From the NCBI GenBank assembly GCA_030523505.1, contig JAUNIK010000077.1, forward strand, positions 1 through 9,377: DNA of 9,377 bases. Reading direction: 5' to 3'. The position numbers and the translations under genes are program-made. The DNA is from Prevotellaceae bacterium (GTDB taxonomy: Bacteria; Bacteroidota; Bacteroidia; Bacteroidales; Bacteroidaceae). Shown here piece by piece: positions 6,945-9,377 of the stretch. The notes beneath the pieces were generated by a model, which made no database searches, was not told the origin of the DNA, and saw nothing but the letters and a program-made list of their open reading frames with translations. Numbering within the stretch: position 1 is the stretch's first letter; each line of letters begins with the position of its first letter.

Positions 6945-7451
6945 CTATTCCACAATTGTTACGAACTTATCGAGATTGTCGTCAAGATAGCATGCCACCA
7001 TGTTGGTGAACTGCTCTTCGCTCACTACGAACTCATCATCGTAGTCGTCGAATTCAGGACATTTCTCGAAGATTGCCATGAACTCATCGTCGGTCATATC
7101 CTGTTCTATCATCTCGTGGTATTTTGTATAGAACTTATGACTGCGTGAGATAAGCTGCGACAGTCCAATCACGCCCCACTCCTTCATCGCTCTACCGAAC
7201 GGATTCTTGTAGATGAACGCTCCGTAGCCGTTGTGGATAAGTTGTACGAAACCGCCCTCCATCACCTCGTCGCGGAGAATCTTGTATGCAAGGAGTGTTA
7301 TCTGGTCGGCATTGAGTTGCGACATTGTCTCAGCCGTCAGTTCACCGCCGATAGCATCATCGATGGCATCAACCACAGCATCAACAAACGCATCCATACC
7401 CTCCTGCGCCGCCGCAGCAAGCACTGCATCCTGTATCTTTACTTCAATCAT
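6945..7451 (-). CDS. Acidic DUF4375 (DMP19-like) protein
   Basis: The 168-residue protein resembles the DUF4375/DMP19 family, best seen in the central part: [35 protein letters not shown] (residues about 46-80) and the helix with [16 protein letters not shown]. Neisseria DMP19, the characterised member, mimics DNA and titrates a transcription factor; other members have no assigned role. The composition here is strongly acidic, about 34 Asp/Glu against 11 Lys/Arg, with an acidic patch near EFDDYDDEF, which is compatible with nucleic-acid mimicry but does not prove it. There is no signal peptide or membrane segment, so it should be cytoplasmic. The ATG at 7451 is preceded by an A-rich leader without Shine-Dalgarno. 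It lies 23 nt after the small gene at 7475-7867 and 43 nt before smpB, probably in one transcript. The family call is by pattern and the function is unknown. Confidence 0.7.
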   Translation of the reverse strand: MIEVKIQDAVLAAAAQEGMDAFVDAVVDAIDDAIGGELTAETMSQLNADQITLLAYKILRDEVMEGGFVQLIHNGYGAFIYKNPFGRAMKEWGVIGLSQLISRSHKFYTKYHEMIEQDMTDDEFMAIFEKCPEFDDYDDEFVVSEEQFTNMVACYLDDNLDKFVTIVE

Positions 7452-7474
7452 TTATCTTGTTTCTTATCGCTTTA

Positions 7475-7867
7475 TTATTTCCCGTTATCGCCATCGCTAA
7501 CACTCTTCTCCCACTCTTCCCATTCTTTCATTGCCTCCTGCCAGTTTCCTTCATTAGCATCAGCATTCGCCTCTGCTTCTGCCTGACGGGCCGCCTCATC
7601 GCGGGCTTTGTCGCGGGCACGCTTTTCTTTCATTGCAGCGATAGTAGCATCATCGAGAATCTGTATGGCGCCACGCTGGATTGCCTCTTGCAACTCCTTG
7701 TCGCCAAAAGCCTTGCCCTGCTCGTTGAAGTCGGAGATATTGAATTCGAAGTTCACACGCAACTGATGACGAATCTCCTTCTGCTGGAAACGTGTACCAG
7801 CGCATTTCTTACGAAGGAGCATCGCAATGATGTCAATCTCATGCTGAGAGTATTTGTTTCTTCCCAT
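7475..7867 (-). CDS. Small conserved-looking protein of unknown function
   Basis: I do not recognise a family. The 130-residue protein has a basic N-terminal part (about 1-75), MGRNKYSQHEIDIIAMLLRKK and onward, with alternating predicted helices that could form a small helical or winged-helix-like fold (inference). A long charged helix follows (about 76-105), rich in Ala, Lys, Arg and Glu and probably a coiled coil. The tail is Trp/Glu-rich (WQEAMKEWEEWEK) and ends SDGDNGK. There are no membrane segments, signal peptide or catalytic motif. A strong Shine-Dalgarno directly before the ATG supports it as a real gene. It is 12 nt downstream of the thioredoxin-like gene and 23 nt upstream of the DUF4375 gene, so all are likely on one transcript. 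The last codons contain a motif also found in front of metH (CCCGYTATCGCCATC on the plus strand). Confidence 0.75.
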   Translation of the reverse strand: MGRNKYSQHEIDIIAMLLRKKCAGTRFQQKEIRHQLRVNFEFNISDFNEQGKAFGDKELQEAIQRGAIQILDDATIAAMKEKRARDKARDEAARQAEAEANADANEGNWQEAMKEWEEWEKSVSDGDNGK

Positions 7868-7874
7868 CTACCCT

Positions 7875-7880
7875 CCTCCT
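7875..7880 (-). promoter_or_regulatory. Strong Shine-Dalgarno (AGGAGG) for the gene at 7475-7867
   Basis: On the minus strand AGGAGG begins with the last base of the thioredoxin-like gene's stop codon and sits 7 nt before the next ATG. It is the only near-perfect Shine-Dalgarno sequence in front of a gene in this window. This stands out because Bacteroidetes genes generally do without one. The close spacing suggests coupled translation. Confidence 0.7.
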
Positions 7881-8470
7881 TATTTCAACTGATGCATCTT
7901 GCAATGACCGCACTGCATCTCAGGCTGAGCCTTGTGAGCACATTCCTTACCCTCAGCGTGATGACCGCAGCACTCGTGCTTAGGAGCGTGAGCCATGAAG
8001 AACTCCATCACTTTCTCCTTGGAATATCCCTGACCTTCCTCGAGGCAAGCCGACTCGTAAACGCCTTCCAACTTACCTTCAGCATCGATGACAACGAAGA
8101 AAGGATAGCCCAGTTTTGGATTACCGAAGAATTCGAAAGCCTTCTCGTTCTTGTTCTTTGGTGAGAAGTTCACATGGATATACTCATAATTGGCATCAAC
8201 AACAGCCTTCACGTCTTCGTCGGTAGTGATGAAATCGGCGAACCACAAGCACCACTTGCACCAGTTACCGCCAACCTGACACATCACCATCTTACCTTCA
8301 GCCTTCGCCTTTGCCACAGCGTCGGCAATCTGCTTCATGCCGTCGAGCGACTCGTCGTAAGGTTTTGCCAGTTCGCTCATTGGTTTTGGAGCCTTCTTTA
8401 CAGCTGTTTCCTGAGCGTTAGCACACATAAAAAGGGCTGCGAACAACCCGAGGACAAATATTCTTTTCAT
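7880..8470 (-). CDS. Exported thioredoxin-like protein with Cys/His-rich C-terminal tail
   Basis: The 196-residue product starts with a signal peptide (MKRIFVLGLFAALFMCANAQE, probable cleavage after ANA at residue 19), so it should act in the periplasm. The LFMC stretch is a poor lipobox. A thioredoxin-like domain follows (about 40-160), with the redox motif WCKWC (Cys71 and Cys74) and the expected cis-proline in GYPFF (Pro123), as in Thioredoxin_7-type proteins. The last 32 residues carry five Cys and six His (HECCGHH, CAHK, CGHCKMH), an unusual tail that could bind a metal or form a second dithiol (inference). An in-frame TTG at 8506 would add 12 residues. It lies inside the -7 promoter element, upstream of the predicted transcript start, so the ATG at 8470 is chosen. 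This is the first gene of the likely operon running toward smpB. The substrate is unknown. Confidence 0.85.
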   Translation of the reverse strand: MKRIFVLGLFAALFMCANAQETAVKKAPKPMSELAKPYDESLDGMKQIADAVAKAKAEGKMVMCQVGGNWCKWCLWFADFITTDEDVKAVVDANYEYIHVNFSPKNKNEKAFEFFGNPKLGYPFFVVIDAEGKLEGVYESACLEEGQGYSKEKVMEFFMAHAPKHECCGHHAEGKECAHKAQPEMQCGHCKMHQLK

Positions 8471-8503
8471 AATAGTATCTTTTATCGTTTGCACTTGAAG
8501 ATA

Positions 8504-8533
8504 CAAAATTAGGCTTTTTTTTTGTAAAACAAA
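8504..8533 (-). promoter_or_regulatory. Bacteroidetes-type promoter for the thioredoxin-like gene cluster
   Basis: The minus strand carries TTTG (complement of 8530-8533), an 18-nt spacer, then TAATTTTG (complement of 8504-8511). This is an exact match to the Bacteroidetes -7 consensus TAnnTTTG with its -33 TTTG. The expected transcript start near 8497 gives a leader of about 27 nt to the ATG at 8470. It probably drives the whole cluster down to smpB and perhaps metH. Confidence 0.8.
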
Positions 8534-8540
8534 AACCTCC

Positions 8541-8577
8541 AGCCATAATTCTTCATAAAAACCACGATTTTATGGCT
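8541..8577. promoter_or_regulatory. 8-bp inverted repeat just upstream of the promoter
   Basis: AGCCATAA (8541-8548) and TTATGGCT (8570-8577) form a perfect inverted repeat with a 21-nt gap, starting 7 bp upstream of the -33 element. It could be an operator for a dimeric regulator. Read on the minus strand, it could also act as a weak second terminator, since GGAGG and a T-run follow it. The sequence alone does not decide. Confidence 0.35.
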
Positions 8578-8622
8578 TAAGGCAGAAAATGAAGAGAAAA
8601 CCTTATATTATTCTGTACTATC

Positions 8623-8670
8623 AAAAAATCGCAACAAAAAGCCCTCCTCGGAGAATAATCCGAAGAGGGC
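8623..8670 (-). terminator. Intrinsic terminator of the GGGtGRT gene
   Basis: On the minus strand a 12-bp GC-rich stem (8659-8670 paired with 8641-8652, one U-G pair, six-base loop) is followed at once by five T residues (8636-8640) and a six-T run a few bases later. It lies 31 nt after the stop codon of the upstream gene. The wobble pair is U-G only on the minus strand, which fits transcription in that direction. Confidence 0.9.
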
Positions 8671-8700
8671 ATATTGCTTGCCTTAAAAAGGCTGTTGTTC

Positions 8701-9377
8701 TTACTTATTCAAAGCGAGGTCAACGTTTACAGCGCATGCTACTGAGCAACCTACCATTGGGTTGTTACCAATACCGAGGAAGCCCATCATCTCTACGTGT
8801 GCAGGTACTGATGAAGAACCAGCGAACTGTGCGTCAGAGTGCATACGACCGAGGGTATCTGTCATACCGTAAGAAGCAGGACCTGCAGCCATGTTATCTG
8901 GGTGCAATGTACGACCTGTACCACCACCTGAAGCTACTGAGAAGTATGGCTTACCAGCGCGTGTACGCTCCTTCTTGTATGTACCAGCTGTTGGATGTTG
9001 GAAACGAGTTGGGTTTGTTGAGTTACCTGTGATAGAAACATCAACATCCTCGTGCCACATGATTGCAACACCCTCACGAACATCGTCAGCACCGTAGCAG
9101 TTTACTGCTGCACGTGGACCGTTTGAGTAAGGAGTCTTCTTTACAATCTCGAGCTCACCTGTGAAGTAGTCGAACTGTGTCTGTACGTATGTGAAACCGT
9201 TGATACGGCTGATGATCATAGCAGCATCCTTGCCAAGACCGTTGAGGATACAACGGAGTGGCTTGTCAGCAGGTCTTGACTTGTTAGCCATCTGAGCAAT
9301 CTTGATAGCACCCTCAGCAGCTGCGAATGACTCGTGACCAGCGAGGAATGCGAAACACTTTGTCTCTGGCTCGAGAA
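8701..9377 (-). CDS. GGGtGRT family protein, 3' part only
   Basis: The reading frame is open to the right edge, so the gene's 5' end is outside the window; 224 codons and a stop are visible. The frame continues upstream of the internal Met at 9291 with a well-conserved stretch (CFAFLAGHESFAAAEGAIKIAQ), showing that this Met is not the start. The family signature SVASGGGTGRTLHPDNMAAGPASYGMTD is present, as are ILNGLGKDAAMIISRINGFTY, CYGADDVREGVAIMWHE and AHVEMMGFLGIGNNPMVG. GGGtGRT proteins are cytoplasmic, highly conserved and named only for their motif. Their biochemical role is not established, though database names sometimes link them to iron-sulfur proteins. Codon choice looks strongly biased (GGT, CGT, CCA, ATC), suggesting high expression. 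The gene ends in its own terminator, so it is probably transcribed separately from the thioredoxin-like cluster. Confidence 0.92.
   Translation of the reverse strand, partial: LEPETKCFAFLAGHESFAAAEGAIKIAQMANKSRPADKPLRCILNGLGKDAAMIISRINGFTYVQTQFDYFTGELEIVKKTPYSNGPRAAVNCYGADDVREGVAIMWHEDVDVSITGNSTNPTRFQHPTAGTYKKERTRAGKPYFSVASGGGTGRTLHPDNMAAGPASYGMTDTLGRMHSDAQFAGSSSVPAHVEMMGFLGIGNNPMVGCSVACAVNVDLALNK

Noticed and set aside
6422..6955. Longer smpB start at 6955
   Set aside because: It would add 18 residues encoded by the tandem leader repeat, overlap the previous gene and exceed the family length.
7880..8506. Longer start (TTG at 8506) for the thioredoxin-like gene
   Set aside because: That codon is part of the -7 promoter element and would not be in the transcript. 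The ATG at 8470 opens a proper signal peptide.
8701..9291. GGGtGRT gene starting at the internal Met at 9291
   Set aside because: The frame stays open to the window edge and encodes conserved family sequence upstream of that Met.

Overview
The window reads as chromosomal DNA of a Bacteroidales bacterium, most likely Prevotella/Segatella-like. The protein sequences resemble that group. The clearest promoter (8504-8533) has the Bacteroidetes form (TTTG, 18-bp gap, TAATTTTG). Most start codons lack a Shine-Dalgarno sequence. Several spacers carry short GC-rich or GAGAATT-type dispersed repeats. All nine supported genes lie on the minus strand, so the window reads functionally from right to left.

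From the right: the 3' part of a GGGtGRT-family gene (8701 to the edge) ends at a good intrinsic terminator (8623-8670). A Bacteroidetes-type promoter then starts a tight cluster: a secreted thioredoxin-like protein with a Cys/His-rich tail (7880-8470), a small unrecognised protein with an unusually strong ribosome-binding site (7475-7867), an acidic DUF4375/DMP19-like protein (6945-7451), smpB (6422-6901), and, after a 96-nt spacer with a hairpin repeat, a short form of metH (3560-6325). A 271-nt spacer with a nested inverted repeat precedes map (2428-3288). A 126-nt GC-rich spacer precedes tsaD (1180-2301), and a 521-nt spacer precedes the stand-alone CinA/PncC gene (134-658).

The genes are mostly housekeeping: t6A tRNA modification (TsaD), N-terminal methionine removal (Map), methionine synthesis (MetH), ribosome rescue (SmpB) and pyridine-nucleotide salvage (CinA C-terminal domain). 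They share protein synthesis and methionine themes, but nothing here shows that they work as one system.

The most unexplained part is the tsaD-cinA spacer. On the plus strand, opposite to all genes, it can fold into three consecutive long-range helices (14, 11 and 18 bp, nearly 400 nt in total). The last helix is followed by a T-rich tract, as in a terminated RNA. The 3' end of this element occurs again at the left edge of the window (87 of 88 bases identical), just beyond cinA, and the only difference falls in a predicted hairpin loop. It therefore looks like a repeated structured element, possibly a non-coding RNA or a mobile palindromic repeat, that I cannot assign to a known family. Other points of interest are a repeat-derived, G-quadruplex-capable N-terminal extension on TsaD, a MetH without its reactivation domain, and the metal-ligand-rich tail on the exported thioredoxin.
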